A DNA stretch of 64,000 bases from CAWCWN01 sp963799245 (lineage in GTDB: Bacteria; Chloroflexota; Ktedonobacteria; Ktedonobacterales; Ktedonobacteraceae). Below are positions 17,943-26,402 of this stretch, one piece after another. The notes beneath the pieces were generated by a model. That model was not told where the DNA came from. It made no database searches and was given only the letters and a program-made list of their open reading frames with translations. A program made the translations under genes and the position numbers. Location: contig CAWCWN010000004.1 of NCBI GenBank assembly GCA_963799245.1, positions 372,001 to 436,000 on the forward strand, in the 5' to 3' direction. Positions within the stretch are counted from its first letter, which is position 1. Each line of letters starts with the position of its first letter.

Positions 17943-19286
17943 CTAGAACTTCACCGCCGCTACTGGATTCCAGCCAGGAGTGCTCACGGGCTTGTCGGGT
18001 GGATTAGGACCAACCTTATAGATCGTGATGACCCTGTTGGTGGTATCCCCATTCGCATCGAAGGACTGATGCCCCAAAATCCCATTATAAGAAATGTTCT
18101 GGATCGCGTTGATCACCGCCAGGCGGAAGGCCTTGGCCCCGGCAGCATCGCTCGAATTCTGGGGCGTCTTCGCGCCATTAGCCAGCGCGGTCTTGATCGC
18201 CTGGATCAGGATGTTAGCGCTGTCATAAGATGCCGCGCTGTAGGCGCCAAAGTTGGTCGCCCCGTAGGTCTTATTAAACTGCTGGATGAAGGTTGACGCC
18301 GTCGGCACTTGCGCCACATCTACGGTTGCAACGGTGCCATAGGCCGGGCCACCTTTATTCACCCCAATTACGCTGGCATAGTCGCTGGTTACAATACCAT
18401 CACCCCCAGCCAATGGGGTACTTTGCAGCCCAGGCACTTGCAGCATTTGCTGCCGGATCAAGTCGCCTCCAGTAGAGTTCACACCGCCGAAGTAGATCGC
18501 ATCGGGATGCTTGGCAGCAATCTGCGTCAGCAGCGAGACATAAGACGTCGTCGAACCGGGTTCACTGCTGTGCCCCAGCAGGGTGCCCCCAAGCGATTGC
18601 CACTCTTTGGAGAATGAATTGGCAATACCCACCCCATAGGTCTCAGCATCGTCAATGACGTAGACCTTGTGTAAGCCCAACGTCTTATAGAGGTAGTTCG
18701 CCCCTGCCGGGCCCTGGTGGTCGTCGGTCGTGGCCACACGGAAGTAGTTGACTTTACCGCTCGGGCGCAGCGTGGGAATCAGGTTGTTGGAGCCGCTGCA
18801 GCCGGACTCAACCGTGTCCTTGGTCAGACACGGGTTGGTATTGGCCGGGCTGATCTGGGCAATAGGGGCCTGGTTCGTAATGGGCATCTCAGCCTTCGCC
18901 ACGTTACTATTAAAGGGTCCGATGATGCCAGCCACCAGGGCATCACCAATCAGTGAAGTGACATTCTGGGTGCCAACCGCCGGATCATGGGCGCCGCTTG
19001 GACCTACATCGTCTTTAGGGACAAAGACGAATGTATAGCCGGGAATGGTGTGATTGGCGTTGGCCTGGTCAACCGCCAGGTGTGCACCATCTTCCGCCGG
19101 TTTACCGTTACTTGAGTCCTTGCCCGAAGTGGGCAGATCTGTGCCAATTTTGATGGTGGTCGAGCCGGCTGCCGGTGTTGTGCTCCCGCTACTGCCGGTC
19201 GTGCCTGAACCACAGGCGACGAGGATTGCGAACAGCAGGGGTAGCCCCATAGTGAGCGCAAAAATACGTGACCAACTTTTCCGCAT
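17943..19286 (-). CDS. livK: Branched-chain amino acid ABC transporter substrate-binding lipoprotein
   Basis: 447 residues. The signal peptide ends in a lipobox (LLFAILVACGSG, Cys about residue 25) and is followed by a Gly/Ser/Thr linker typical of cell-surface lipoproteins in Chloroflexota. The rest is a type-I periplasmic binding fold: IKIGTDLPTSG, GAHLAVDQAN, a central IIGPFNSNVAKAEMPI, VYVIDDAETYG and AIYFGGVN. It captures amino acids outside the membrane and passes them to LivHM. It is the first gene of the operon; a consensus promoter lies about 250 nt upstream. It contains two Cys in NPCLTKDTVESGC that may form a disulphide. Confidence 0.92.
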   Translation of the reverse strand: MRKSWSRIFALTMGLPLLFAILVACGSGTTGSSGSTTPAAGSTTIKIGTDLPTSGKDSSNGKPAEDGAHLAVDQANANHTIPGYTFVFVPKDDVGPSGAHDPAVGTQNVTSLIGDALVAGIIGPFNSNVAKAEMPITNQAPIAQISPANTNPCLTKDTVESGCSGSNNLIPTLRPSGKVNYFRVATTDDHQGPAGANYLYKTLGLHKVYVIDDAETYGVGIANSFSKEWQSLGGTLLGHSSEPGSTTSYVSLLTQIAAKHPDAIYFGGVNSTGGDLIRQQMLQVPGLQSTPLAGGDGIVTSDYASVIGVNKGGPAYGTVATVDVAQVPTASTFIQQFNKTYGATNFGAYSAASYDSANILIQAIKTALANGAKTPQNSSDAAGAKAFRLAVINAIQNISYNGILGHQSFDANGDTTNRVITIYKVGPNPPDKPVSTPGWNPVAAVKF

Positions 19287-19658
19287 AATGTGTCAGCCTC
19301 CTTAAATACAGTCAAATACTCATTACGAATATTCAGAGGGAGGAAAAATCAATCAAACCTCAAGAGCTCCCTCATAACGATTAATACGTTATATGAGTGG
19401 CAAATCTCACCGACCATCCGCAGAATATTATTCGGCTTCCTTGCTTTCGCACTCATCCTACCGTCGTATCTATTACTAGAGAAGATCAAGTGAACAATGA
19501 CGACGAAATAGTTTATAACAGTAATGAGTTGAGCAGATTATATGCATGCCTGATCAGTCTGTCAATGGGTGCGGCATGCAGTTTGCCGTTCTCGCAACTG
19601 CGGAGCTAGAAAGTAGGGAGACAAGGCGGCCTGTAGCGTTTGAGAACGACTCTGGGTA
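19287..19658. other. Non-coding gap between livK and coaE
   Basis: 372 nt without a credible gene; the short open frames here lack ribosome sites and family features. The only clear signal is the minus-strand promoter at 19537-19565, giving the liv operon a leader of about 240 nt. I see no strong hairpin in the leader. Confidence 0.5.
19537..19565 (-). promoter_or_regulatory. Consensus sigma-70 promoter of the liv operon
   Basis: Read on the minus strand: TTGACA, a 17-nt spacer, TATAAT, i.e. both hexamers are perfect consensus at optimal spacing. It faces livK, predicting a start near 19530 and a leader of about 240 nt. The match is far better than expected by chance in this GC-rich DNA. Confidence 0.75.
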
Positions 19659-20264
19659 TTATACCGGGAAGCGCTGGCAAAAACGCTCAAGGGCGCTGGC
19701 GACCTGGCGACGGGTCTGCTCCAGCGTCCCGGCGTTATCAATCACCTCGTCCACCAGCGCCAGGCGTGGCTCCACGGCGGCCTGGGCGCGAATGCGCGCC
19801 CAGGCTTCCTGGGCGCGCAGAGCATTGCGAGCCATTAAACGCGCCAGTTCCTGTTCTTCAGGGCAAATAACCAGCCACTTGCTCTGGCAGAAGGCACCTG
19901 AGCCCCCCTCCAGCAGTTTTACCGCATCAATGATGGCGATGCCCCCCGCACTGAGCGCGGCGATCTCGTCGCCAAGGGCCCTGGCGACGGCGGGATGAAC
20001 GATCGCTTCCAGTCGCCGCAGCGCGGAGGGGTCCTGAAAGACAATAGCTCCCAGGGCCTTGCGATCAACGCTGCCATCGGCGGCCATCACCTTTTCACCA
20101 AAGGCCTGCGCCACCTGCAGGGCTATGGGCTGGCCGCAAGTATAGAGCGAGTGCACAACCGCATCCGCGTCAATATAGCGTTCGGCCCCTAACTCCAGCA
20201 GCATCTCCCCGACGGCCGTCTTGCCGCAGGCGATATTGCCAGTCAGTCCAATAATGCGCGCCAT
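19659..20264 (-). CDS. coaE: Dephospho-CoA kinase
   Basis: 201 residues, P-loop kinase that makes coenzyme A from dephospho-CoA and ATP. It begins MARIIGLTGNIACGKTAVGE (P-loop GNIACGKT), followed by IDADAVVH (the DADxxxH motif that binds substrate), an AIVHPAVARAL segment and RxRAQ near the C-terminus (RIRAQAAVE). The length is normal. An AAAGGTG ribosome site lies upstream of the ATG. It appears monocistronic, facing away from the iscB element. A 7-bp inverted repeat (TATACTG/CAGTATA, 20283-20301) is just upstream of the start. Confidence 0.93.
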   Translation of the reverse strand: MARIIGLTGNIACGKTAVGEMLLELGAERYIDADAVVHSLYTCGQPIALQVAQAFGEKVMAADGSVDRKALGAIVFQDPSALRRLEAIVHPAVARALGDEIAALSAGGIAIIDAVKLLEGGSGAFCQSKWLVICPEEQELARLMARNALRAQEAWARIRAQAAVEPRLALVDEVIDNAGTLEQTRRQVASALERFCQRFPV

Positions 20265-20368
20265 ACAACAGCTTCACCTTTCTATACTGTATTCCAGTAT
20301 ATCATAGCTCCAACTCTTCCCGCGCAGCTCGATGTCATCCTCCAAAAGTACTTATTCCCGCTTTTTTA

Positions 20369-20399
20369 TTGCCATACCCGCGCGCCCGTGTCGTACAAT
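20369..20399 (+). promoter_or_regulatory. Possible promoter for omega-RNA and iscB
   Basis: TTGCCA and TACAAT separated by 19 nt, predicting a start near 20406, some 25 nt before the structured RNA. The spacer is longer than optimal, so this is tentative. Confidence 0.3.
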
Positions 20400-20430
20400 G
20401 GCCTCACTGTACTTGCGTAAGATTTCATTT

Positions 20431-20690
20431 ATGAGGAGCGATGTTGTCAGGAACCCAATCCCTTAAAAGGGGATGGGCTTGTGTGTACAAGCCCACCTGA
20501 CCAGACTCAGCTCGCAAGAGCTACGTTACGAGCGAAATAGGTACGTTGGGATGCGTCGCCAGTTCCAACCGCTACGGTAGCAGGTTAAACAGAGGTACAA
20601 GGGTTAACTCAGTGCTTGTTACGCTAAACCGTTCAGTAACATTGTCGAGGCGAACATTACCCGGCGCTTGCCGGAGGCTCGAAGGAGCAA
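20431..20690 (+). ncRNA. Omega-RNA (HEARO-type) upstream of iscB
   Basis: About 260 non-coding nt directly before iscB, rich in secondary structure. A stem GTCAGG/CCTGAC (20446-20451 with 20496-20501) encloses two hairpins: ATCCCTT pairing with AAGGGGAT, and a perfect 7-bp GGGCTTG/CAAGCCC (20475-20481 with 20488-20494). Next come AGCTC-GCAA-GAGCT (20509-20522) with a GNRA tetraloop and CCGGC-GCTT-GCCGG (20661-20674). The 3' end reaches the iscB ribosome site. Known biology: IscB nucleases use an RNA encoded just upstream, whose 5' end (about 16 nt, copied from DNA flanking the element) is the guide. The guide here would be host sequence near 20415-20430. The 5' boundary is approximate. Confidence 0.75.
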
Positions 20691-20693
20691 TGC

Positions 20694-22031
20694 ATGTCAC
20701 ACGTTTTTGTCCTTGATACAAAGAAGCAATCAGTAACACCGGTCCATCCTGGCCGAGCACACTGGTTGCTCAAGCACCGAAAAGCCGCCGTGTTCAAGAG
20801 CTATCCATTCACCATCATCCTGACGAGTGCAGTAGAGTCGCCGCAGGTGCAACCCCTACGCATCAAGCTAGACCCCGGTTCCCAAACCAGCGGCATCGCT
20901 ATTGTGGATGATCAACGCGGCCAGGTACTGTTTGCCGCTGAACTGGCACATCGAGGGCAGGAGATAAAGAAGGCCCTCGATACTCGCAGAGCTGTGCGCC
21001 ACCATCGCAGAGCACGCCATACGAGATACCGCAAGCCGAAATGTGACAATCGCCGCAGACCAAAAGGCTGGCTGGCCCCTTCACTCATGAGTCGTGTGTC
21101 CAACGTTCTGACCTGGGTGAACAGGCTCAGGAGACTGTGCCCCATTTCTGCCATGAGCATGGAGCTTGTTCGCTTCGATACACAGGCAATGGAGAATCCG
21201 GATATTGAGGGATGCCGGTATCAGCAGGGCACGCTGGCAGGCTACGAATTGCGCGAGTATATGCTCGACAAGTGGGCGCGCACCTGCGCCTATTGTGGCA
21301 GGCAGAACATTCCCCTGCAAATAGAGCACATCATCCCGCGCGCAATGGGAGGAACAGACCGGGTGAGCAACTTAACCCTGGCCTGTGAGAAGTGCAATCT
21401 TGCCAAGGGCACCCGGGATATTGCTGTGTTCCTCAAGAAGAAACCCAGTGTGCTTAAACGCATACTCGCCCTGGCCAAATCGCCCCTCAAAGATGCAGCG
21501 GCGGTGAATTCTACAAGGTGGGCCCTCTATAAGCGATTAAGGGACTTAGGGCTCCCCGTTGAGTGCGGGAGCGGAGGCTTGACCAAGTTCAATCGCAGCT
21601 CACGCAACCTCCCGAAGACGCACTGGCTAGACGCCGCGTGTGTGGGAAAGAGCACACCTGGGACGTTGCAGGTGAAAGGTGTCGTTCCCCTGCTCATCAC
21701 GGCCAACGGCCGCGGCTGCCGCCAGATGTGCCTGATGGATGGCACAGGCTTCCCACGAAGCAGGCCCAAACAGAAGACATTTGCGCATGGATTTCGCACG
21801 GGTGCCATAGTATGCGCGACTATTCCAGAACGGCTTAAGAATGCTGGAACGCACGTGGGAAGGATGTCGGTAAAGGATAAAGGAGGATTTACCATCACAA
21901 CCGCCAAAGGCAAAATAACCGATGTTGGAAAGAAGTATTGCCGCGTGCTGCAACGAGCTGACGGCTATGGGTACTCACAGCAATTTACACCTGCGGACGC
22001 CTTTCTTTCCTCCCTCAGCCTGAAGGCATAG
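20694..22031 (+). CDS. iscB: IscB RNA-guided nuclease (RuvC-HNH)
   Basis: 445 residues, start ATG 20694 with AAGGAG 6 nt upstream. Domain order is that of IscB, the ancestor of Cas9: N-terminal PLMP-like domain (about 4-44, PVHPGRAHWLLKHRKAAVF), RuvC-I with D60 (IKLDPGSQTSGIAIV), an Arg-rich bridge helix (about 98-125), RuvC-II with E157 (SMELVRFD), an HNH domain with zinc Cys pairs C198/C201 and C231/C234 and catalytic H212 (EHIIPRAMGG), RuvC-III with H310 and D313 (KTHWLDAA), and a C-terminal TAM-interaction region. All catalytic residues are present, so it should be active. No tnpA transposase is nearby, so any mobility would need one in trans. Its stop is 21 nt before the next gene. Confidence 0.92.
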   Translation: MSHVFVLDTKKQSVTPVHPGRAHWLLKHRKAAVFKSYPFTIILTSAVESPQVQPLRIKLDPGSQTSGIAIVDDQRGQVLFAAELAHRGQEIKKALDTRRAVRHHRRARHTRYRKPKCDNRRRPKGWLAPSLMSRVSNVLTWVNRLRRLCPISAMSMELVRFDTQAMENPDIEGCRYQQGTLAGYELREYMLDKWARTCAYCGRQNIPLQIEHIIPRAMGGTDRVSNLTLACEKCNLAKGTRDIAVFLKKKPSVLKRILALAKSPLKDAAAVNSTRWALYKRLRDLGLPVECGSGGLTKFNRSSRNLPKTHWLDAACVGKSTPGTLQVKGVVPLLITANGRGCRQMCLMDGTGFPRSRPKQKTFAHGFRTGAIVCATIPERLKNAGTHVGRMSVKDKGGFTITTAKGKITDVGKKYCRVLQRADGYGYSQQFTPADAFLSSLSLKA

Positions 22032-22052
22032 GGGTACCCAGAAAGGATATTT

Positions 22053-23798
22053 ATGGGCAGACGCCTGGGAATTATCATAGGGGTCAACACCTATCAGGAT
22101 GCTGCCTTTCGACGCCTGCACTATGCTGAAAATGATGCCCGGGCCCTTGCCCAGTGGCTGGTCAATGCCAAAGGAGGGAGCTGGGAGCCGGCGGACCTAC
22201 AGCTTGTTCAGGGAGCATATGCCACGCGCGAACTGGTGGAATCACTGGTGCACCAGGTGTGTATCAACGTGGCCGGTCCGGGCGACCTGCTATTACTCTA
22301 TTTCGCCGGCCAGGCCTTTATCTCCGAGAGCAACGGGGATGGATACCTTGCCTTCAGCAATACACAGTACGCCCGGCCAGCAGAGACGGCCGTTCATCTA
22401 CCGACGCTGGCGCGGCTGGCCATGGGGGCCAGCCGCGCCGCCGGCGTCGTATGCATTTTCGATACGTTCCAGAGCGGGCCGATCTGGCAGATACGCCGCG
22501 CATCACCGTTTGATGCCAGGCCCCTGCTCGGGCCGTCAGTTCTCAACGCCCTGCAGCAGACGTCCGATCGCTTTGCCTTATGCTCCTGCCGGGGCAATGA
22601 GCAGAACCCCGAGGTGGGTGAAAAGTCCCTGGGGACCTTTGTCTACCACATGATCCTTGGCTTATGCGGACCCGCCAGCGACCCCGCAACCCACAGGCTT
22701 ACGCTCAAGCATTTGCACGCCTTTCTTTTAAACGCGCTCACTGAGCAGCAACGCCCCCAGCTCTTTGGTCAGGAATGCCGGCCCGTCGTCCTGGTGGGAG
22801 AAATGCCGGGGCTCACAACACCGCCACCTCCCGGCAAGCAAGAATACGAACAGGTCGCCCTGCGCCCTGGCGCACCCGAGGCTCAGCAGGCAGCCATGGG
22901 CACTCTTCTGGCCCAGGACGCCGCGCATGGGCCAGCGGCAAGCGGACCTTCTTCTGGGCCCCCTACAGAGCAACAGCAGTGCGCCATGCTCGTCAAGCAG
23001 GCGCGCCACCTGATCAAGATGTCCAATCCGCAAGAGGCCTTCAATCTTGTGGAGCAGGCCCTGCGCCTTGTGCGAACCGATCTGACGGCGCTGATCCTGA
23101 AAGGTCAGTTGCTGGGCACGGTTGGTCGTTTTGAGGAGGCCCTCTATGTTGTGGGACTGGTCCTGCAGTTAGATCCGGACAATGCTCTCCCGTGGAGTAT
23201 GCGCGCCGCCCTGCTGACGAATAGCGGGCAGTTGCAACTTGCCCTGCAGGCGATTGAACGCTCGCTGGAGCTTGACCCCAACAACCCGGAAACATATTCC
23301 ATCAAGACCAGCATTATGGGCCAGGTAGCCGCCCAGCAGAGCCAGAGCCAGAAGCTGCCGGCCATGCCAGGCGCCGGGCCGGCATCCTTCTGGCCCGGCG
23401 TAGGCATGCAGGTTCTGGGGCTGCTTATTGGCGTGGGCGGCGCGGTGCTCCCGCTCATCCTGCCCGCAGTGCCAGCCACAGCCGTCCTGGCGTTACAAAG
23501 CCTCGGACTGGCGCTGCTCTGCATCTACGCGGCCCGCGGCGCCTACTTGTTTGGTTTCGTCAGGTTCTTTGTGACCATCTTTATCGCTGTCATCACAGCA
23601 GCCAGCCTTGCAGTTGCGCTCTTGCTGGGGGGAGCCCTGCACATCGGCAAGGGACGGGTATATACGCTGCTGCAGAATCATCCCAAGCTGCTGTTGCCGC
23701 TGCTTTTCCTGGGCGGCTGGCTGGCGGCGGCGGTGCTGCTGCCAGTAATCGTGGCGCTGTTCGGCCTGATCGTGGGCGCCATAAGGAAGAAAAGCTAA
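22053..23798 (+). CDS. Caspase-fold pseudoprotease with TPR repeats and membrane domain
   Basis: 581 residues. Residues 1-250 follow the bacterial metacaspase/C14 fold: LGIIIGVNTYQD, LHYAENDARALAQWL, GPGDLLLLYFAGQ, GVVCIFDTFQSG. The catalytic His of the usual SGHG is Gln87 (FAGQA) and the catalytic Cys of DCCHSG is Phe139 (DTFQSG, with the following His also Gln), so it cannot be a cysteine protease of this type. A Pro/Ala-rich linker (about 253-308) leads to three TPR-like repeats (about 315-425), then four hydrophobic segments (about 450-575) and a KKS end. It is probably a membrane-anchored scaffold or sensor. The start has AGAAAGG 6 nt upstream. It ends convergently with the ABC-F gene, the stop codons overlapping. 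Confidence 0.8.
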   Translation: MGRRLGIIIGVNTYQDAAFRRLHYAENDARALAQWLVNAKGGSWEPADLQLVQGAYATRELVESLVHQVCINVAGPGDLLLLYFAGQAFISESNGDGYLAFSNTQYARPAETAVHLPTLARLAMGASRAAGVVCIFDTFQSGPIWQIRRASPFDARPLLGPSVLNALQQTSDRFALCSCRGNEQNPEVGEKSLGTFVYHMILGLCGPASDPATHRLTLKHLHAFLLNALTEQQRPQLFGQECRPVVLVGEMPGLTTPPPPGKQEYEQVALRPGAPEAQQAAMGTLLAQDAAHGPAASGPSSGPPTEQQQCAMLVKQARHLIKMSNPQEAFNLVEQALRLVRTDLTALILKGQLLGTVGRFEEALYVVGLVLQLDPDNALPWSMRAALLTNSGQLQLALQAIERSLELDPNNPETYSIKTSIMGQVAAQQSQSQKLPAMPGAGPASFWPGVGMQVLGLLIGVGGAVLPLILPAVPATAVLALQSLGLALLCIYAARGAYLFGFVRFFVTIFIAVITAASLAVALLLGGALHIGKGRVYTLLQNHPKLLLPLLFLGGWLAAAVLLPVIVALFGLIVGAIRKKS

Positions 23799-25732
23799 CC
23801 GACAGCCGACTCCGCCAGGCGCTCCCACTCGCTCAGAAGTTCATCGACGCGCGCTTTCTCCTGCTCATATTCGGCGGTCAATGATGTAAGGAGAGCGGCA
23901 TCGGCGTTAAGAGCCGCCTCGCTTAAAGCCACCTCGATCTCCTTTACATGCCCCTCACCCTTTTCAATCTCGCGCTCCACATCCTCCAGCGTACGCACCT
24001 TGGTCTTCCCAGGCCTCCTCCCTCCCGCTTTCCTGCCAGGCGCCGGCTCCTCTGGCGCGGCCGCAGCGCCTGTATCCTGCGGCCGCTCTCGCACTGGCAC
24101 ATCCAGCACGATAGGCTGCTTACGGGTCCTATACTCGCTATAGTTACCCATGTAAGGGATCAGGATGCCATCCTCGATGGCCCAGACACTGGTCGCCAGG
24201 CTATCGATAAAATAGCGATCGTGCGAGACAAACAGCAGGGTGCCCTCGTACTCACCCAGGACCTCTTCCAGAAACTGGCGCGATTGAAGGTCAAGGTGGT
24301 TGGTTGGCTCATCCAGAATCAAGAGGTTCGAGCCCTGCAGGGTCAGCTTGGCCAGAGCCACGCGGCTGCGCTCACCTCCGCTCAAGGCCCCCACTGCTTT
24401 GAACACGTCGTCGCCTGAGAAAAGGAAGCGCCCCAGGAAGGTGCGCGCCCCCTCCTCGCTTAAGGCGCTCACCTGGCGGATTTCATCGAGGACACTGCGC
24501 TCGTCCGTCAGGCCGGCATGCGTTTGCGAATAGTAGCCGATACGCACATTATGGCCGATATGCACCTGCCCGCCAAGGGGCGGCAGCTCAGCGATGATCG
24601 TGCGCAGAAGGGTCGTCTTGCCAGAGCCATTCGGGCCTAGCAGGCCCACCCGGTCTCCCCGCAGCAGTTCCAGGTCGGCCACGCGCAGCAGTTCGCTGCG
24701 CTCCCTGCTGGAGCTCATAAAACCCACCGCGAGCTTCTGGGTTGAGATCACCACCACGCCGCTGTCAACAACGGGGTTAAACTCAAATTGCATCTCAGGG
24801 AAGTCCTGCGGACGCTCAATGCGCTGCATGCGGTCCAGTAATTTCTGGCGGCCGCGTGCCTCACGGCTGCGCTGGCCAGCCTTGTAGCGGCGAATAAATT
24901 CTTCTGTATGCGCGATGTGGGCCTGCTGGGCCTCGTACTCGCGCGTCCGGCGATCCATGCGCTCCTCACGCAAACGCAGGTACGTTGTATAGTTACCAGG
25001 ATATTCTTCTATCCGTCCAAAGGCCATTTCGACTGTACGTGAGACGATCTTATCCAGGAAGTAACGATCATGGGCGACAACGACCATAGCCCCCTTCCAG
25101 CTCAACAGGTAGCTCTCCAGCCACTCGAGCGCCGCCAGGTCCAGGTGATTCGTTGGCTCATCCAGCAGCAGGAGGTCGGGTTCCTGTAACAGGAGCTTGC
25201 CCAGCGCGGCACGCGTCTGCTGACCCCCGCTGAGGTGCATGACGGGGGATGCCTGCTGCTCGCGCGTGAAGCCCAGTCCATCCAGCACCTGCTCTACACG
25301 GTTGTCGTATGTATATCCCCCTGCGTGCTCGAAGCGCTGCTGCAGGTCGGCATAGCGCTGCAAGAGCTGCTCATCGTGAGCCGTTGCCTCACCGCCTTGC
25401 GGGCGCGCCAGCTGGCGCGCCAGTTCATTGAGTTCAGCCTCCCAGGCGCGCATCTGCGTAAAGACGGTGAGCATCTCCTCGCGCAGAGTATTTTCAGGCT
25501 GAAAATCTGCAACTTGCGCCAGGTAGCCGACGCGCGTATTGCGAGCAATGGCCACATGCCCCTCGTCCAGCTCTTCGCGGCCGGCCAGGATATTGAGCAG
25601 GGTCGACTTGCCCGCGCCATTGGGCCCGACAAGTCCTATACGATCATTTTCATTGATCTGAAAGCTGACGCCCGCAAAAACGCGCTCGGCCCCGAAAGAT
25701 TTCCCCAGTTGTATTACATTGACAATTGGCAT
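23795..25732 (-). CDS. ABC-F family ATPase (ribosome-associated)
   Basis: 645 residues with two ABC domains and no membrane segments. The first has GPNGAGKST, LSGGQQTRAALGKLL and LLLLDEPTNHLD; the second has GPNGSGKTT, LSGGERSRVALAKL and LLILDEPTNHLD. The linker between them (about 245-310) is Arg/Gln/Glu-rich and helical, the part that reaches into the ribosome in ABC-F proteins. A C-terminal Pro/Lys-rich stretch is followed by a predicted coiled coil (about 590-640), as in Uup/YdiF-type members. Known roles are translation factor or antibiotic ribosome protection; which applies is not visible. A 22-bp perfect hairpin lies about 80 nt upstream. Confidence 0.9.
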   Translation of the reverse strand: MPIVNVIQLGKSFGAERVFAGVSFQINENDRIGLVGPNGAGKSTLLNILAGREELDEGHVAIARNTRVGYLAQVADFQPENTLREEMLTVFTQMRAWEAELNELARQLARPQGGEATAHDEQLLQRYADLQQRFEHAGGYTYDNRVEQVLDGLGFTREQQASPVMHLSGGQQTRAALGKLLLQEPDLLLLDEPTNHLDLAALEWLESYLLSWKGAMVVVAHDRYFLDKIVSRTVEMAFGRIEEYPGNYTTYLRLREERMDRRTREYEAQQAHIAHTEEFIRRYKAGQRSREARGRQKLLDRMQRIERPQDFPEMQFEFNPVVDSGVVVISTQKLAVGFMSSSRERSELLRVADLELLRGDRVGLLGPNGSGKTTLLRTIIAELPPLGGQVHIGHNVRIGYYSQTHAGLTDERSVLDEIRQVSALSEEGARTFLGRFLFSGDDVFKAVGALSGGERSRVALAKLTLQGSNLLILDEPTNHLDLQSRQFLEEVLGEYEGTLLFVSHDRYFIDSLATSVWAIEDGILIPYMGNYSEYRTRKQPIVLDVPVRERPQDTGAAAAPEEPAPGRKAGGRRPGKTKVRTLEDVEREIEKGEGHVKEIEVALSEAALNADAALLTSLTAEYEQEKARVDELLSEWERLAESAVG

Positions 25733-25810
25733 AGAGTATTATTCACCCACTGATCTATAATTTTTTCATGCATGTTGTGAGAAGTAGCGTATCATATCAA
25801 GGTCTCGCAC

Positions 25811-25865
25811 GCAAGCTGGCTCACGCGCTGGAATTGTTGAGACTCCAGCGCGTGAGCCAGCTTGC
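25811..25865 (-). promoter_or_regulatory. 22-bp perfect inverted repeat upstream of the ABC-F gene
   Basis: Arms 25811-25832 and 25844-25865 are perfect complements (GCAAGCTGGCTCACGCGC...) around an 11-nt loop. It lies about 80 nt before the ABC-F start. ABC-F resistance genes are often controlled by leader attenuators, so an attenuator is possible; a stand-alone terminator or a mobile hairpin is equally possible. There is no U-tract on either side. Confidence 0.5.
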
Positions 25866-26277
25866 AAATAGGCCTCTAAGCTTACCATACCCTCGCCACG
25901 TTAACCCGCCCACCAATGGCAGAAGTTTCCCCTCTCTACTTATCCCTCCCCGTTCCAGATGAGCACAACACGTACGTACCACCCACCGCCGCCGCCACAC
26001 GTACCACCTTTTTGCGCTTCCAGGCTCCATCCCCCTGCACCCACATACCGCCATCTCCTGTCGCCTGTAAATCGCCACTTGTTCTGCTACTTCCGAAAGT
26101 ATACAGGATACTTGCGCTTTTTGCATGATCTCTTATTCACAAAGCGCGCGCAGTGTGCCAAAATCTTCTCTTGCCAGATGTCAATTTATTCATTTCAGAT
26201 AAAATGAGGCTCATCACGTGCTATGTCAGCATACGTCTACCTGTATTACTGCTGGCGCGGCAAGGCAAATCTGCTAG

Positions 26278-26306
26278 TTGGCTAGAAATCCTAGGTATGT
26301 TATACT
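26278..26306 (+). promoter_or_regulatory. Candidate sigma-70 promoter of pyrE
   Basis: TTGGCT, a 17-nt spacer, TATACT. The predicted start near 26312 leaves a leader of about 170 nt before pyrE. Confidence 0.6.
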
Positions 26307-26373
26307 GAGTAGGCAAGCCCTTCTTCCAGCGAGGAAATCTGACCACCGCCATTACGTCACGCGCGTGATATAC

Positions 26374-26402
26374 GGTGAGCAAGCCTGAGCTTGCCGGTCA
26401 CC
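26374..26402 (+). promoter_or_regulatory. Leader hairpin upstream of pyrE
   Basis: GGTGAGCAAGC, loop CTGA, GCTTGC, a 3-nt CGG bulge, TCACC: an 11-bp stem with one bulge in the predicted pyrE leader. It has no U-tract. Pyrimidine genes are commonly controlled in their leaders, but no PyrR-type binding sequence is recognised, so function is unknown. Confidence 0.4.

Noticed and set aside
19290..19609. Open frames between livK and coaE
   Set aside because: No start signals; the region contains the consensus liv promoter on the other strand, so it is a leader/promoter region.
20283..20301. 7-bp inverted repeat TATACTG/CAGTATA before coaE as an operator
   Set aside because: Short and AT-rich; found by chance often enough that a regulator site cannot be claimed.
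25821..26207. Several open frames in the ABC-F/pyrE gap
   Set aside because: Low-complexity Pro/Thr-rich or Cys-rich translations, overlap the large hairpin, no ribosome sites.
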